Assembly: GCA_000403415.2 (NCBI GenBank)
Contig: KE159684.1
Coordinates: forward strand, 1-43,784
Source of the DNA: Firmicutes bacterium M10-2
GTDB taxonomy: Bacteria > Bacillota_I > Bacilli_A > Erysipelotrichales > Erysipelotrichaceae
DNA: 43,784 nucleotides
Reading direction: 5' to 3'
Shown: positions 1-7,298 of the stretch, in pieces
Layout: the number at the start of each line of letters is the position of its first letter
Position numbering within the stretch: position 1 is the first letter of the stretch
Program-made: the position numbers and the translations under genes
The notes under the pieces: model-generated
What the model was told of the DNA's origin: nothing
The model's input: only the letters and a program-made list of their open reading frames with translations
Databases searched by the model: none

Positions 1-2
1 AA

Positions 3-830
3 GAGATAGAAACAGCTTTACTCGCTTTGTATTCGGCTTTATCAAAAAAAGAAAAAGAAAAATTCGACTCGATCTTTCTTTCTTGCTTGAAGAAAGATCA
101 GGAGCCGGCCGTTCATTTCACCGATTTGTCGATATCCGTCAAACAGTTTTGTTCTCTTGCACTCAATGGAGAATATCAGCTTTCCGATTCGAAAAAGCTT
201 CGTGAAGTGAAACGATACTTGGAAGATTTATCAAAAATTCCGCTATCGGATACAAATTATGCAGACAGTATCGAAGTGTACTTTCAATTGATCATCACCT
301 TATCGTATGGGGTGCGTTACCCCTTGTTTGCCAGCGGAAATCCGTTTATTGCATTAAAAAAAGACCAGCTCGATCTTTTCGATCAAGGGATCGATCGCCT
401 GCTTTTTTTAGGTCCTATTCGGAAAAACTTAGCTCGTGTGCTGGATTGGTTCGAAGCCATCCCAATCCTTCCGTATGATCATGGTGTGTTTTCTTTTGCG
501 CAATGCATCGTCCAGCATTTAAGAACGATGCCCGCCAAAGAGCAAATGCTTATGCTCGTAAAAGAAAATATTAGAGCGGACAAAGACCAGGAACGTATTG
601 AAAGATTGGCTTTATTAGGGCTGCTGCTGCATGAAAGTTTACAGGAAATCGAAGAAGGGGTTGTCTTTTACATTTCACAAATATCTTCGCATGCTCAGAT
701 TCATAAAACGCTTCTTGAGCTGTATAAACACACAAAAAAAGCGACTTGGACCCTTTTGCTGGATCAAGCCGTCAAACAAGTCAATTACGAGCCGACAGAG
801 AGCGAACAAAACGCAAGGAATGATTCATAA
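3..830 (+). CDS. Unrecognised protein, 5' end missing (partial)
   Basis: The reading frame is open from the left edge of the window, so the true start lies outside it; the TTG at 27 is only an internal codon. About 275 residues are visible. The protein is soluble-looking, mostly helical and rich in Leu, Lys and Glu, with no signal peptide or membrane segment and no motif I can name. The C-terminal half (from about residue 130) has a regular helix-turn-helix-like spacing that could be a repeat or TPR-like fold, but this is a guess. Its stop overlaps the 3' end of the convergent acetyltransferase gene by 6 bases, and I see no terminator hairpin there. Function unknown. Confidence 0.6.
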   Translation, partial: EIETALLALYSALSKKEKEKFDSIFLSCLKKDQEPAVHFTDLSISVKQFCSLALNGEYQLSDSKKLREVKRYLEDLSKIPLSDTNYADSIEVYFQLIITLSYGVRYPLFASGNPFIALKKDQLDLFDQGIDRLLFLGPIRKNLARVLDWFEAIPILPYDHGVFSFAQCIVQHLRTMPAKEQMLMLVKENIRADKDQERIERLALLGLLLHESLQEIEEGVVFYISQISSHAQIHKTLLELYKHTKKATWTLLLDQAVKQVNYEPTESEQNARNDS

Positions 831-1259
831 TTTTTTAATAAAAATCGTTTCCTGCTTTTTTTCATCCCATGGAGCCGGATAACTTTCAAAAGGAACAAAG
901 CCGTATTTTTCATACAGACCGATATGATCGCTGATCAAATAGACGGTATCTCGGTCTATATGCATACACGCATAATCGATCAGCTGCTGACCGAGCCGGT
1001 GTCCTCGTTTGGTTTCATCGACAAACAAATAACGTAGAAACGGCGAATACGGAACATCCAGACAATCCGTCATCCCGATCATGATAAAGCCGTATACCTG
1101 ACTCTCTTCGATGGCTGCGAAAACCATTTCTCCTTCTTTCAATTGCCCATCCCGCATTTTTTGTCCAAGATGAGTTCCTGCCTTCCAAGGACAAGAAAGC
1201 GCATACTTTACCGTTTTTTGAAACAGCGGATGATTTGGTGTGATTTTTTCAATATTCAT
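825..1259 (-). CDS. GNAT family N-acetyltransferase
   Basis: This is a compact acetyltransferase of about 144 residues from the chosen start. The acetyl-CoA motif A is visible as RYLFVDETKRGHRLGQQL and motif B as GLYEKYGF near the C-terminus, the usual GNAT order; the substrate cannot be told. I chose the ATG at 1259 over the in-frame GTG at 1283. A consensus promoter (TTGACT, 17 bp, GATAAT) runs across the GTG and ends 6 bases before the ATG, and neither start has a Shine-Dalgarno site. The message is therefore probably leaderless. The gene is divergent from a TetR-type regulator, and the -35 lies inside a palindrome that is a likely operator, so it is probably that regulator's target. Confidence 0.85.
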   Translation of the reverse strand: MNIEKITPNHPLFQKTVKYALSCPWKAGTHLGQKMRDGQLKEGEMVFAAIEESQVYGFIMIGMTDCLDVPYSPFLRYLFVDETKRGHRLGQQLIDYACMHIDRDTVYLISDHIGLYEKYGFVPFESYPAPWDEKKQETIFIKKL

Positions 1260-1265
1260 AAGCAA

Positions 1266-1294
1266 ATTATCAATGGTTTGCACTTGTCAGTCAA
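1266..1294 (-). promoter_or_regulatory. Promoter of the GNAT gene, predicted leaderless
   Basis: On the minus strand TTGACT is followed by a 17-bp spacer and GATAAT. Six bases separate the -10 from the ATG at 1259, so transcription should begin at or next to the start codon. The -35 overlaps the palindrome at 1282-1296. Confidence 0.7.
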
Positions 1295-1296
1295 GT
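1282..1296. promoter_or_regulatory. Palindromic operator candidate between GNAT and TetR genes
   Basis: The 15-bp ACTTGTCAGTCAAGT has 5-bp perfect arms (ACTTG/CAAGT) around an imperfect centre. It covers the -35 elements of both divergent promoters, the position expected for a TetR-family repressor that controls itself and its neighbour. Confidence 0.55.
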
Positions 1297-1312
1297 AGAT
1301 TTTCGATAAAGT
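1284..1312 (+). promoter_or_regulatory. Promoter of the TetR-family gene
   Basis: TTGTCA, a 17-bp spacer and TAAAGT lie upstream of the regulator. The predicted leader is about 33 bases and contains an AAGGAGAG ribosome binding site. The -35 is inside the shared palindrome. Confidence 0.5.
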
Positions 1313-1351
1313 GATAGACGCAATGAAGAACAAATAAGGAGAGTTTACTTT

Positions 1352-1882
1352 ATGGATAAAAGAGCAATCAAATCCAAAAATTCGATCATTGCGACCTTTT
1401 TAGCTTTGATCAAAACAAAACCTATCGAACGTCTGACTGTAAAAGAGTTGTGCGAAAAAGCACAAATCAATAAATCGACTTTTTATGCCCATTATCACGA
1501 CCTTCATGATCTCAACGATCAATTGGAAACCGATCTTGTTAACGAGATTCTCGCTTCTTTTCCGAAAGAAGAAGCCTATTCATTAGATTGTCCGGAAATA
1601 TTCGTTGTCAATTTATATCGGGCATTCTTAAAATATGAACCGCAAATTCATTTGCTGTTTCCCAAAGGAAAAGAGGAGCAGCTTGGATCCAAGCTTGAGA
1701 AAGCCGTTAAAGAATATGTTTGGGAAAAATATCCCCATCTTCATCAAGATATTCGATCCGATATTTTGATTACTTATCAGATTCAGGGAGCTTACTATAC
1801 CTTTTTAAACACTAAAGAAAATGAAGAAATTGTATTAGAAGTGATCGCGCAAATCTCGCATGCTCTCCATGCCTTGTATTAA
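1352..1882 (+). CDS. TetR/AcrR family transcriptional regulator
   Basis: The 176-residue protein has an N-terminal helix-turn-helix at about residues 25-47 (core TVKELCEKAQINKSTFYAHY), the TetR hallmark ending in FYxHY. The C-terminal ligand and dimer domain is short and divergent, similar in size to DhaS-like TetR proteins, with no recognisable ligand signature. The ATG follows AAGGAGAG at good spacing. It is divergent from the acetyltransferase gene across a shared palindrome, so self-control plus control of that gene is the simplest reading. Ligand unknown. Confidence 0.85.
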   Translation: MDKRAIKSKNSIIATFLALIKTKPIERLTVKELCEKAQINKSTFYAHYHDLHDLNDQLETDLVNEILASFPKEEAYSLDCPEIFVVNLYRAFLKYEPQIHLLFPKGKEEQLGSKLEKAVKEYVWEKYPHLHQDIRSDILITYQIQGAYYTFLNTKENEEIVLEVIAQISHALHALY

Positions 1883-1957
1883 AAGATGAGCGCATCACTT
1901 CTTTTTTATTCTATGGAGATTGTATAATCCAATCATACTAGAAAAGAGGTTCATAGC

Positions 1958-2941
1958 ATGTGTACAGCAATTAACTATGTAAATGGACACCACTATATTG
2001 GTCGAAATTTAGATTGGGAAGCCGATTTCCCAAATGATGTTGTCATTACTCCACGAAATTTTGAATTTCATTGGCGCAATGGAAAGACCTTGAAATCTCA
2101 CAATGCGATTATAGGAATGGCAATTATTCAAAACAACTATCCCCTTTATTTCGAAGGAGCCAACGACAAAGGAATCGGTATGGTCGGAACTGCATTTGCC
2201 GGATTCGCAAAATATTTTCCGAAAAAAGAAGGCAAAGAAAATATCGCAAGCTTTGAATTGATTCCTTATATTCTCGGTCAGGCTGAAACTTTGCAGCAAG
2301 CGCGCGAACTTTTTGAAGGATTGAACGTTTGGAATGAAAACTTCAGTGCGCAGCAGCCTGCTTCTCCGCTCCACTGGTTGATTGGTTCAAAAGACGGAAG
2401 CTTTGTGGTTGAATGTACCGAAGAATACGGAATAAAAATTTACGATGACCCTTGGGGCGTTTTAACGAACGGTCCGACCTTTGAATGGATGACCTACAAT
2501 ATGGCAAACTATTCGATCTTAACTCCACAAACGCCTACAATAACATTCGCTCCCGATGTCAAAGGATTCAATTTGTATTCCAGAGGAATGGGCTCATTCG
2601 GATTACCGGGCGGTGTTGATTCTGTAAGTCGTTTTGTTCGTGCTGCCTTTACAAAATTGAATTCCGTTTGCGACAAAGACGATGCTCTCAAAAACGTTTT
2701 CGAATATTTCCATTGCCTGACAAATGTACAGCAAGTTAGCGGAGAAGCGGAAATCAAGCCAGGGCAATTCGAAATCACTCAATATTCCTGTTGCTGTGAC
2801 ACAGATACCGGTATCTTTTATTACACGACATACTATAACCAAAGTATCAACGCAGTCGATATGAATAAAGAAAATCTTGATGGAGATCAGCTTATTTCAT
2901 ATCCGGTCATCAAAACAGCAGAAATCATCACACAAAATTAA
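1958..2941 (+). CDS. Choloylglycine hydrolase / penicillin V acylase family protein
   Basis: This is an Ntn-hydrolase of 327 residues, the normal family length, which hydrolyses amide bonds such as those of conjugated bile salts or penicillin V. Cys2 becomes the catalytic nucleophile once Met1 is removed. Other expected residues align: Arg16 and Asp19 (GRNLDW), Asn171 (LTNGPTF) and Arg225 (SVSRFVRAA). The position that is Asn82 in bile salt hydrolases and Tyr82 in penicillin V acylases is Ala79 here (VGTAF), so the substrate is uncertain and a plain bile salt hydrolase label would be too strong. There is no signal peptide, so it acts in the cytoplasm. The start has AAGAGG upstream. It is a single gene, ending before a terminator repeat. 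Confidence 0.88.
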   Translation: MCTAINYVNGHHYIGRNLDWEADFPNDVVITPRNFEFHWRNGKTLKSHNAIIGMAIIQNNYPLYFEGANDKGIGMVGTAFAGFAKYFPKKEGKENIASFELIPYILGQAETLQQARELFEGLNVWNENFSAQQPASPLHWLIGSKDGSFVVECTEEYGIKIYDDPWGVLTNGPTFEWMTYNMANYSILTPQTPTITFAPDVKGFNLYSRGMGSFGLPGGVDSVSRFVRAAFTKLNSVCDKDDALKNVFEYFHCLTNVQQVSGEAEIKPGQFEITQYSCCCDTDTGIFYYTTYYNQSINAVDMNKENLDGDQLISYPVIKTAEIITQN

Positions 2942-2987
2942 AAATAGGAATCGAAACAATTCAGTTCCTATGAATATCGGATAAAAT

Positions 2988-3041
2988 GGGTATTGTTCTT
3001 GAATAAGAACACTGCCCGTTTTTTGTTTTAGAACGGCGATT
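2988..3041 (+). repeat. Terminator repeat, copy A (downstream of the choloylglycine hydrolase gene)
   Basis: This 54-bp unit contains a 13-position stem with one mismatch (GGGTATTGTTCTT paired with AAGAACACTGCCC), then GTTTTTTG and a conserved tail TTTTAGAACGGCGATT. Copy B at 6079-6133 is identical except for one extra A in the loop. The hairpin plus T-run should terminate plus-strand transcription. Conservation beyond the T-run shows this is a copied element rather than just two terminators. Confidence 0.85.
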
Positions 3042-3048
3042 GCTGTTT

Positions 3049-3120
3049 ATGCTTCTGTTTCTCAACGGTCTAAGTGTAGATTTTATCATCATGGGAATAA
3101 AACTCTGTTTTTCCAATTAA
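3049..3120 (+). CDS. Possible small hydrophobic peptide gene (23 codons)
   Basis: An ATG-to-TAA frame encodes MLLFLNGLSV then DFIIMGIKLCFSN, a short hydrophobic peptide. It lies just upstream of an RRNPP-like regulator, where such regulators often have their signal peptide gene. There is no convincing Shine-Dalgarno and no clear promoter, and it starts only 8 bases after a terminator repeat. A chance frame is quite possible. Confidence 0.2.
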   Translation: MLLFLNGLSVDFIIMGIKLCFSN

Positions 3121-3126
3121 TAGCCC

Positions 3127-3150
3127 TTTTAGCTAATGTTTATGCTAAAA
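3127..3150. promoter_or_regulatory. Inverted repeat at the promoter of the RRNPP-like regulator
   Basis: Seven-base arms TTTTAGC and GCTAAAA are separated by 10 bp. The right arm merges into a -10-like TAAAAT, 16 bases before an AAGGAGG site and the ATG at 3172. The position suits autoregulation. GCTAAAA appears once more at 4350-4356, upstream of the ABC transporter gene, and could be a half-site there. Confidence 0.4.
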
Positions 3151-3171
3151 TAATTAAATAAGGAGGTTATA

Positions 3172-4332
3172 ATGATTGATATTCCTCACAATGAAAAGGT
3201 TTCTATTGGAAAAGCAATTGAATTTTTGCGCAAGAAAAAATTCAAGAACGATCCCGCTTTTAAGGTCGAACGTTTTATAGAAGGAGTTTGTTCCAAAGCA
3301 ACTTATATGAAACTAAGAAAAGCTCCACTGAAAGAAAGCGAAATCTACGATTGTCTTTTGAAAAAAATAGGGCTTGTCTATCCTTATGATGGAAAACGAC
3401 AAAAAAGTTTTCTTGCAATGGAAAAGGAATGTGTTCTTTCCTTTGTCTATAGATATCCAAACGAAAAAAATCTTCTACATCATTTAATCAACGAATATAA
3501 AAGATCGAATACTATATATGAACATTTAAAATATCTTGCCTTAACCGATTTATCTCTTTCGGCAGTCGATCTATTGAATATTTATGAAATCATAGACTCC
3601 CCAATCAAAGAAATCCTCATGAATCATGTAATCGATGTGCTTGAGTGTTCAGATCCAAAAATAGCCGCCGAAATTCAGCATCGATTGTATTTTCAGACCA
3701 TACGTAATCAAATCGACTATTTATTTTTGATCATTCGCAATGAACAATATTACGAAGCGGTTGCCTTATGCGAAAGATTAATTCGCATTGCGACTTTTCC
3801 AAAAGATCAAGCCAAAGTCAGAATTGCTCAGCTTTCTCTGATTCATTCAATCGAACCGCAAAATTTTAACGAAAAAGCATCTGAACTTCAAAAAGATCCG
3901 CTCTTTTCTTGGATTGAGGATGACTGGATCCATATTTGTGCATTACACGCCTATTATTCAAACGAACGCCAAAAAGCAAAAGAGTTTTTCATGAAAGAAA
4001 TCTGCTGCGAAAAAACTTTTTTCCCAGCCATTTTATTTTTAGCGCATATGCATGATCCGCAAACAAAGTTTGATAATTCGGTTTTTTATCGTTTTGATGT
4101 AACTAATTTTCCAATCGAGTATCAGCACTTATATCATTATTTTGAGATGAAATTTACCAACGTTTCCTTTGAAACACTGGAAAATTATTTATGGACCGTT
4201 TGCCGTAAGGAAATCAAAGAATTTTATCCGAAAACAATAATTGCCCAATTGATTCATGACGAACTGCAATGGATCAGCGAACAAACCGGTAATCGAGCAA
4301 GGTTATACGCTTTTCATCAACAGTTTGAGTGA
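3172..4332 (+). CDS. RRNPP-like (Rgg/PlcR-type) transcriptional regulator with TPR-like C-terminus
   Basis: The 386-residue protein has an N-terminal helix-turn-helix-like segment (about 10-70, including FIEGVCSKATYMKLRK) resembling the degenerate HTH of Rgg/PlcR/Rap-type regulators. After it come about 300 residues of paired helices consistent with TPR-like repeats, the part that binds a signalling peptide in that family. The ATG is preceded by AAGGAGG. The gene is followed 106 bases later by an ABC exporter gene on the same strand, and both lie between the two copies of the terminator repeat. Regulation of that exporter in response to a peptide is plausible but inferred. The family call rests on HTH pattern, length and context; sequence similarity to a named member was not tested. 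Confidence 0.6.
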   Translation: MIDIPHNEKVSIGKAIEFLRKKKFKNDPAFKVERFIEGVCSKATYMKLRKAPLKESEIYDCLLKKIGLVYPYDGKRQKSFLAMEKECVLSFVYRYPNEKNLLHHLINEYKRSNTIYEHLKYLALTDLSLSAVDLLNIYEIIDSPIKEILMNHVIDVLECSDPKIAAEIQHRLYFQTIRNQIDYLFLIIRNEQYYEAVALCERLIRIATFPKDQAKVRIAQLSLIHSIEPQNFNEKASELQKDPLFSWIEDDWIHICALHAYYSNERQKAKEFFMKEICCEKTFFPAILFLAHMHDPQTKFDNSVFYRFDVTNFPIEYQHLYHYFEMKFTNVSFETLENYLWTVCRKEIKEFYPKTIIAQLIHDELQWISEQTGNRARLYAFHQQFE

Positions 4333-4438
4333 ACTTTTTTAATAAATCCGCTAAAATTTTATCTTTTTATTTTTTCGGTTCAATTTTTCGTCCTTTATGT
4401 TTTTCTCTTTATAATTGTCAATACAAGGAGGAAAAAAA

Positions 4439-6052
4439 ATGAAAACCTCTACTATCAAAACTCTCCAAATATTTACCGTATTTTTCTCTATTGCAGATAT
4501 AATGTGTTTATATGGATTTATCAATACGATTCAGTCATTAATAAATCAACTTTCAATCGGAACAATGTTAAATCATTCAGACTTTTTAATCTTTTTCGGC
4601 TTACTAAACGGAATGATCTTTTGCAGTCTATGCTCACAATATGGATTCAACAAACTTCCGATCTTAGGTAAAAAAGCTATTTTGGAAACTTACGAAACCC
4701 GATTGCTGAATGAAGATCATGCTTTTTTCGCAAAGAATTCAACTGCCTTTTTGATTTCGCTTTTTCAAAACGAAATCAGTCTACTCGGGCAACAAGAAGT
4801 CACTTTCCCTGTAGTCTTGATTGTTCAATGCTTTTCTTTAATTTCAGGAGCTGCTTTTTTGTTTTTCAATGAATGGAAACTCGCTTTGATCTTATTTTTT
4901 CTGATTGGCATATGTTTTGGCACTACTCGTATATTATCTCGGAAAATTGCCCAAAACGCCCAAAAAGTCTATGATGAAAAAAATACGCTTTTTCAGGTTC
5001 TTCACGAAAATATCGAAGCCCATCGACTGATTCGTTTTTTGAATAAAGAAAAATTCTTTTCTGAACGTTTCACTAATCAATTGGATAAAAGCTTAGTTCC
5101 TGTTGAAAAAAGACAAGGAAAAATCAATGCGTGCTACATCACAATCTATTCGATTCTTTCACGCGTCCTTCCTCTTTTGAGTGCCGGGATCGGCCTGGTT
5201 TTCGTAGCTTTAGGATCAATGACTATGGGAAAGGTCATTTCCGCTTACGCTCTTGTTTCGCTTGTTCAGGAGCCAATCATGCAGTTAGCCGAAATAAGAA
5301 CACAAAAACACACAATGAAAAAGCTTCGATCAACGATCAAGCAAGTATTTTCCGAACCAAAAGAATCAATGACCGTTTTTGAAGATCTTCTTTCGCCTCT
5401 TCAAAGAATTGATGTGCAAATAGATCAATTTTTCTATTCCGGTTCACCTTTGATCTTGCAAGACCTTGCTTTCTCAATCGAACCAGGGCAGAATACAAAA
5501 CTGTCCGGACCCAGTGGTACAGGAAAAAGTACATTAATGAATCTTATTATGAATGCTCTTGAAGGAAATGACTGCCATTTATTTTTCAACAGGAAAAACA
5601 TCACTTCTTTTTCGCAAGCATGGCGTGCCCACCATCTGCTGATGGTCGATCAAAAGTCAAAACTTTTCAAAATGTCGATTCTTGAAAATATTGTCCTTGA
5701 TGACTCTTTTTCCCAAGCTGAAATCGATGAGATTCTTTATACATGCGTGCTTGATGACGTCCTTGCCTATCATAAAAATTCGATTCTTGATGATAACAGC
5801 GGCTTAAGCCAAGGGCAAGCTCAAAGAGTATCGATCGCAAGGATGCTCATCCGTAAACCGGATTTCCTGATTCTTGATGAGCCCATCAGTGCGCTTGATG
5901 AACACACTGCCTCACTACTCATACAACGAATCCATCACTACACAAAACACCATCACATCACTTTGATCATTTCTTCTCACAACAAGGCAACGGACACTCT
6001 TTGCGTTCAAAATGTTTTCCTTCCTGTACCGCAAAAAGATAGGATTGCCTAA
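4439..6052 (+). CDS. ABC exporter, fused membrane and ATPase domains
   Basis: This is a half-transporter of 537 residues. The first ~300 residues contain several hydrophobic segments typical of a type-1 exporter domain. The ATPase domain follows, with Walker A LSGPSGTGKST (about residue 355), a Q-loop in LLMVDQKS, signature LSQGQ, Walker B FLILDEP and an H-loop His in ISSHN. All ATPase motifs are intact. The start is the ATG after CAAGGAGG, not the in-frame ATG at 4415. There is no N-terminal C39 peptidase, so it is not a bacteriocin processing exporter. It follows the RRNPP-like regulator. The cargo may be a peptide or toxic compound, but this is inferred only from context. Confidence 0.85.
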   Translation: MKTSTIKTLQIFTVFFSIADIMCLYGFINTIQSLINQLSIGTMLNHSDFLIFFGLLNGMIFCSLCSQYGFNKLPILGKKAILETYETRLLNEDHAFFAKNSTAFLISLFQNEISLLGQQEVTFPVVLIVQCFSLISGAAFLFFNEWKLALILFFLIGICFGTTRILSRKIAQNAQKVYDEKNTLFQVLHENIEAHRLIRFLNKEKFFSERFTNQLDKSLVPVEKRQGKINACYITIYSILSRVLPLLSAGIGLVFVALGSMTMGKVISAYALVSLVQEPIMQLAEIRTQKHTMKKLRSTIKQVFSEPKESMTVFEDLLSPLQRIDVQIDQFFYSGSPLILQDLAFSIEPGQNTKLSGPSGTGKSTLMNLIMNALEGNDCHLFFNRKNITSFSQAWRAHHLLMVDQKSKLFKMSILENIVLDDSFSQAEIDEILYTCVLDDVLAYHKNSILDDNSGLSQGQAQRVSIARMLIRKPDFLILDEPISALDEHTASLLIQRIHHYTKHHHITLIISSHNKATDTLCVQNVFLPVPQKDRIA

Positions 6053-6078
6053 TCACATCCCAAAGTGTTGCCAAACCC

Positions 6079-6133
6079 GGGTATTGTTCTTGAAATAAGA
6101 ACACTGCCCGTTTTTTGTTTTAGAACGGCGATT
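6079..6133 (+). repeat. Terminator repeat, copy B (downstream of the ABC exporter gene)
   Basis: This second copy of the element at 2988-3041 has the same stem, T-run and 16-base tail, with a single A insertion in the loop. It sits 26 bases after the exporter stop codon and should terminate it. Together the copies bracket the regulator and exporter as direct repeats. Confidence 0.85.
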
Positions 6134-6278
6134 CTTTTTATTCTTCTCAAATGTTTTTAATGCTTCTTTGAATGTGTGTATTTTTATTTTTCCCGTGTAA
6201 TGATTGTAATCGGTTAACAACCGGATTAAAAGAGAAAAACAGATTGGATAAAAAGGTATAGCATATATATTAGCAAAC

Positions 6279-6315
6279 AAAAAAAAGACTGCCAGATTCT
6301 ATTTCTCAACAGTCT
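6279..6315 (-). terminator. Terminator of the winged-helix gene
   Basis: On the minus strand AGACTG and CAGTCT form a 6-bp stem that includes the stop codon region of the gene, followed by eight T residues. Confidence 0.6.
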
Positions 6316-6613
6316 GAGGAACATAATATCCTTTTCCTTTTGCTGTACATATGATCGGAGTTCCTGTTTCTTTCTTTAGTTTTTGTCTTAACCGGGATAT
6401 GTGAGTCGTTAATGTTCCTGCTCCAATGTATTGCTCCGTTTGCCATAATGCGATCATAAGATCTTTTCGCAAAACGACATGGCCATCCGCCTTGACCAAA
6501 AGATCAAGGATCTTGGTCTGATAAGGCGTTAGTTCAATCGTCTTATGATCGCAAATTAGTTTTTTCTGTTCAGGATCATAAAAAATATGTTTATCAATCT
6601 CAACTGGATTCAT
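6299..6613 (-). CDS. Stand-alone OmpR/PhoB-type winged-helix DNA-binding protein
   Basis: The 104 residues correspond only to the C-terminal effector domain of an OmpR/PhoB response regulator. The recognisable order is a beta strand start (FYDPEQKKLI), TPYQTKILDLLV, LMIALW, the recognition-helix region LTTHISRLRQKLKK and the wing AKGKGYYVP. The receiver domain with its phospho-accepting Asp is absent, and no such frame exists upstream, where a MerR gene and its terminator lie. I chose ATG 6613 because a perfect TATAAT ends 6 bases before it; the longer ATG-initiated frame from 6643 begins inside the terminator. It could be a functional constitutive DNA-binding protein or a relic of a two-component gene. 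No histidine kinase is nearby. Confidence 0.75.
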   Translation of the reverse strand: MNPVEIDKHIFYDPEQKKLICDHKTIELTPYQTKILDLLVKADGHVVLRKDLMIALWQTEQYIGAGTLTTHISRLRQKLKKETGTPIICTAKGKGYYVPQTVEK

Positions 6614-6619
6614 ATGTTC

Positions 6620-6625
6620 ATTATA
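6620..6625 (-). promoter_or_regulatory. -10 element of the winged-helix gene, predicted leaderless
   Basis: TATAAT is followed by 6 bases and then the ATG at 6613, with no Shine-Dalgarno. No good -35 is visible (TAGAAT at 18 bp is the best), and the upstream region is the MerR terminator hairpin, so promoter strength is doubtful. Confidence 0.45.
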
Positions 6626-6666
6626 AAAAAGAAATCTTAACAAATTCTAACGAATTAGTAAGATTT
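6626..6666 (-). terminator. Terminator of the MerR-family gene
   Basis: On the minus strand AAATCTTA and TAAGATTT form an 8-bp outer stem, with an inner AATTC/GAATT pairing. It is followed by CTTTTTT and starts 3 bases after the MerR stop codon. Confidence 0.75.
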
Positions 6667-6669
6667 CTT

Positions 6670-7032
6670 CTAAAGTCGAGTTTCCATCTTTTTTCGAAAA
6701 TAATCGATCTTCCCCGAAATACGGGTAATCATCGCATCAAGTTGAGCTCTTTCGTTTTCCAAATTGCGTTTCTGGTCCATCAATAAGTTCAATCGTTCTT
6801 TTAAGGTTTCATCTCCTTGCATAGTCAATTGGACATATTCGGCAATGGCACTAACAGGCATACCGGCCCTGCGCATACATAATGCGTTTTCTACCCAACC
6901 AAGATCTTCTTTCGAATAATCTCTGATTCCGCTTTCTGTCCGATGGACCGGAGGAATCATTCCGATTTTTTCATAGTATCGCAATGTTTCTTCTTTCACA
7001 CCGTAAAGTTTACTCACTTCTTTAATATACAT
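6670..7032 (-). CDS. MerR family transcriptional regulator
   Basis: The 120-residue protein opens with the MerR winged HTH (MYIKEVSKLYGVKEETLRYYEKIGMIPP, listed here in parts: YIKEVSKLYGV then TLRYYEKIGMI). A C-terminal dimerisation coiled coil runs over about residues 80-115. There are no clustered Cys residues in the effector end, so it is not a metal sensor of the MerR/CueR kind; it is closer in shape to the AdhR/YfmP type. The start has AAGGAGAA upstream. Its own promoter has the 19-bp spacer typical of MerR control. Confidence 0.88.
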   Translation of the reverse strand: MYIKEVSKLYGVKEETLRYYEKIGMIPPVHRTESGIRDYSKEDLGWVENALCMRRAGMPVSAIAEYVQLTMQGDETLKERLNLLMDQKRNLENERAQLDAMITRISGKIDYFRKKMETRL

Positions 7033-7051
7033 GTTCTTTCTCCTTAGAAGG

Positions 7052-7082
7052 ATTATAGAACTTGAAGTCGGCTTTAAGTCAA
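7052..7082 (-). promoter_or_regulatory. MerR-type promoter with 19-bp spacer and embedded operator
   Basis: TTGACT and TATAAT are separated by 19 bp. An imperfect palindrome (ACTTAAAGCCGACTTCAAGT) overlaps the -35 and spacer. An over-long spacer with an internal palindrome is the hallmark of MerR-activated promoters and implies autoregulation. Confidence 0.8.
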
Positions 7083-7089
7083 CCTAAAA

Positions 7090-7136
7090 ATCACAATGGT
7101 TTGTATATCCTTTTTGACAACCTTACTCATTGTGAT
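7090..7136. promoter_or_regulatory. Inverted repeat in the MerR-oppA intergenic region
   Basis: Perfect 9-bp arms ATCACAATG and CATTGTGAT are 29 bp apart. They lie between the MerR promoter and the oppA-like promoter. There is no T-run, so it is not a terminator. It may be a pair of binding sites; the regulator is unknown. Confidence 0.3.
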
Positions 7137-7243
7137 GATCCAATCGCCAACCACATACGATTTTTACAAACCGAACGTTTTCGCGCCAATGCTTTCTTTT
7201 TCAAGATGTTATGAAAATTTGTTGCATTTTTGAAAATAATCAA

Positions 7244-7272
7244 TTGTAAGCGCTTATGAAATCGTTTATACT
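7244..7272 (+). promoter_or_regulatory. Promoter with overlapping cre-like site, oppA-like gene
   Basis: TTGTAA, a 17-bp spacer and TATACT form the promoter. TGTAAGCGCTTATG at 7245-7258 closely resembles the CcpA cre consensus and covers the -35, which predicts catabolite repression. Confidence 0.65.
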
Positions 7273-7298
7273 GAGATTCAGAAAAGAGGAATGAGATC

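Noticed and set aside
4439-6052. The ABC exporter as a bacteriocin exporter
   Set aside because: There is no N-terminal C39 peptidase domain and no double-glycine leader peptide gene that I can see nearby.
6053-6280. A 75-residue minus-strand reading frame
   Set aside because: It runs through the terminator repeat, starts with TTG, and has no ribosome site; composition follows the AT-rich spacer.
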